A DNA stretch of 6,787 nucleotides from SVTX01 sp051867975 (GTDB taxonomy: Bacteria > Bacillota > Clostridia > Oscillospirales > CAG-272). The translations under genes were made by a program, and so were the position numbers. This document shows positions 5,989 through 6,787 of the stretch, piece after piece. Under the pieces are notes generated by a model, which saw only the letters and a list, made by a program, of their open reading frames with translations, had not been told where the DNA came from and did not search any database. Location: assembly GCA_051867975.1 (NCBI GenBank), contig JBJDZM010000090.1:1-6787 (forward strand), in the 5' to 3' direction. Position 1 is the stretch's first letter. The number at the start of each line of letters is the position of its first letter.

Positions 5989-6735
5989 ATGGCAACCGCA
6001 GATCAAAAAGCAAAGCAATCAAAGATAGGAGAAAAGGTGTCTTCCCTTCCGCCTGTCCGCACGCTGAATAAAATAAAAAGTGAAATAAAGGACAATATAG
6101 ACGCGATAAGGCAGCGCGACCCCGCGGCAAAAAGCGACATCGAGGTGCTTCTTCTCTACTCGGGACTGCACGCAACACTTGCGTACCGTGTCTCGCATAA
6201 GCTCTACATCGGCGGACACACATTCTCCGCGCGCGCGGTAAGCCAGGCGGCAAAGTTTCTGACCGGAATTGAAATCCACCCTGGTGCGACGATTGGAAAA
6301 GGGCTTGTCATTGACCACGGCACAGGCGTTGTAATAGGCGAGACCACCGAAATCGGCGACAACTGCACGCTCTATCAGGGCGTGACTCTCGGCGGTACGG
6401 GAAAAGATGTCGGAAAACGTCACCCGACGCTCGGCGACAACGTGCTTGTCGGGGCAGGAGCGAAGGTACTCGGTCCGATTATGATAGAGAGCAACAGCAA
6501 AATTGCCGCAAATGCGGTCGTCCTTAAGGATATCCCGGAAAGCAGCACGGCAGTCGGAATTCCCGCGCGTGTCGTTCGTCAGGGCGGAAGACGCGTCGAC
6601 GACCTTGACCAGGTGCATATCCCCGACCCCGTTGCGCAGGAAATACAGCGCCTTGAGCAAAAAATTTCCGACCTCTCAAACGAGCTTCAAAAGCTTAAGA
6701 CATCAAAAAGCGCTTACGACACGGAAGAGGAATAA
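5989..6735 (+). CDS. cysE: Serine O-acetyltransferase
   Basis: This 248-residue cytosolic enzyme acetylates L-serine with acetyl-CoA to O-acetylserine, the precursor that cysteine synthase converts to cysteine. The N-terminal helical domain has RQRDPAAKSDIEVLLLY (41-57) and GLHATLAYRVSH (59-70), the usual SAT signature. From about residue 94 a left-handed parallel beta-helix of hexapeptide repeats runs to about 195. It has IEIHPGATIG (94-103), Asp109-His110 in VIDHGTGVVIGET, the GGTGK stretch (135-139) and His145 in KRHPTLGDN. By family comparison these match the acetyl-transfer His and the serine-binding Asp/His of E. coli CysE. AVGIPARVV (188-196) closes the fold. The C-terminal 213-240 segment is predicted to form a coiled coil (LEQKISDLSNELQKLK), so the short cysteine-feedback tail differs from the enterobacterial type. 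No cysK or cysS is visible; any partner would lie beyond the right edge. Confidence 0.93.
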   Translation: MATADQKAKQSKIGEKVSSLPPVRTLNKIKSEIKDNIDAIRQRDPAAKSDIEVLLLYSGLHATLAYRVSHKLYIGGHTFSARAVSQAAKFLTGIEIHPGATIGKGLVIDHGTGVVIGETTEIGDNCTLYQGVTLGGTGKDVGKRHPTLGDNVLVGAGAKVLGPIMIESNSKIAANAVVLKDIPESSTAVGIPARVVRQGGRRVDDLDQVHIPDPVAQEIQRLEQKISDLSNELQKLKTSKSAYDTEEE

Positions 6736-6787
6736 GTTTGAAACAAATAACTAACAGTCGTGCTTCGCCTTGCATAAAAAAGAGCGC

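Noticed and set aside
5762..6253. Minus-strand open frame covering the divergent promoter region and the start of cysE
   Set aside because: It would run across two good promoters and through the conserved cysE N-terminus, and its protein shows no recognisable features.
6736..6787. Start of another gene or a terminator after cysE
   Set aside because: The 52 bases show no GC-rich hairpin and no start codon with a ribosome site that stays open to the edge.

Overview
The window looks like a chromosomal segment of a low- to mid-GC anaerobic Firmicute, most likely a gut Clostridia member (Oscillospiraceae/Ruminococcaceae-like). This is an inference from consensus sigma-A promoters, strong GGAGG ribosome binding sites, lipoprotein and surface-protein signals, and the style of the sugar ABC transporter. 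No mobile element, CRISPR array, tRNA or rRNA was seen.

Five genes lie on the minus strand and one on the plus strand. Read in the direction of transcription from about 5840 leftwards, they are: a histidine-phosphatase (phosphoglycerate-mutase family) gene (5811-5113); a gap of 84 bases holding a weak terminator- or attenuator-like hairpin; then a tight three-gene cluster for a CUT1/Ugp-like ABC importer, namely permease A (5028-4138), permease B (best start 4123, end 3242) and a substrate-binding lipoprotein (3245-1716). The permease B and binding-protein genes overlap by ATGA, and the permease B ribosome binding site overlaps the permease A stop, so the three are probably translationally coupled. 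No ATPase is encoded here, so the importer presumably borrows a shared MsmK/UgpC-type ATPase encoded elsewhere. After a 145-base gap with its own promoter comes a secreted, probably surface-anchored protein (1570-80). It is built from two near-identical modules of about 200 residues and ends in a Thr/Glu/Ser-rich linker and a Gly-Gly-Cys-Gly plus membrane segment plus Arg-Lys-Lys tail.

On the plus strand, divergent from the phosphatase gene, sits a serine O-acetyltransferase (cysE, 5989-6735), the entry step of cysteine synthesis. The two divergent genes have excellent promoters (TTGACA-17-TATAAT on the minus strand, TTGACG-17-TATAAT on the plus strand). Between them lies an 8+8 inverted repeat that overlaps the phosphatase -35 box and could be an operator.

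Most of the window is ordinary metabolism and transport. The least explained element is the duplicated-module surface protein with its cysteine-type C-terminal sorting-like signal. The ends of the window (1-79 and 6736-6787) hold no gene or terminator that I can support.
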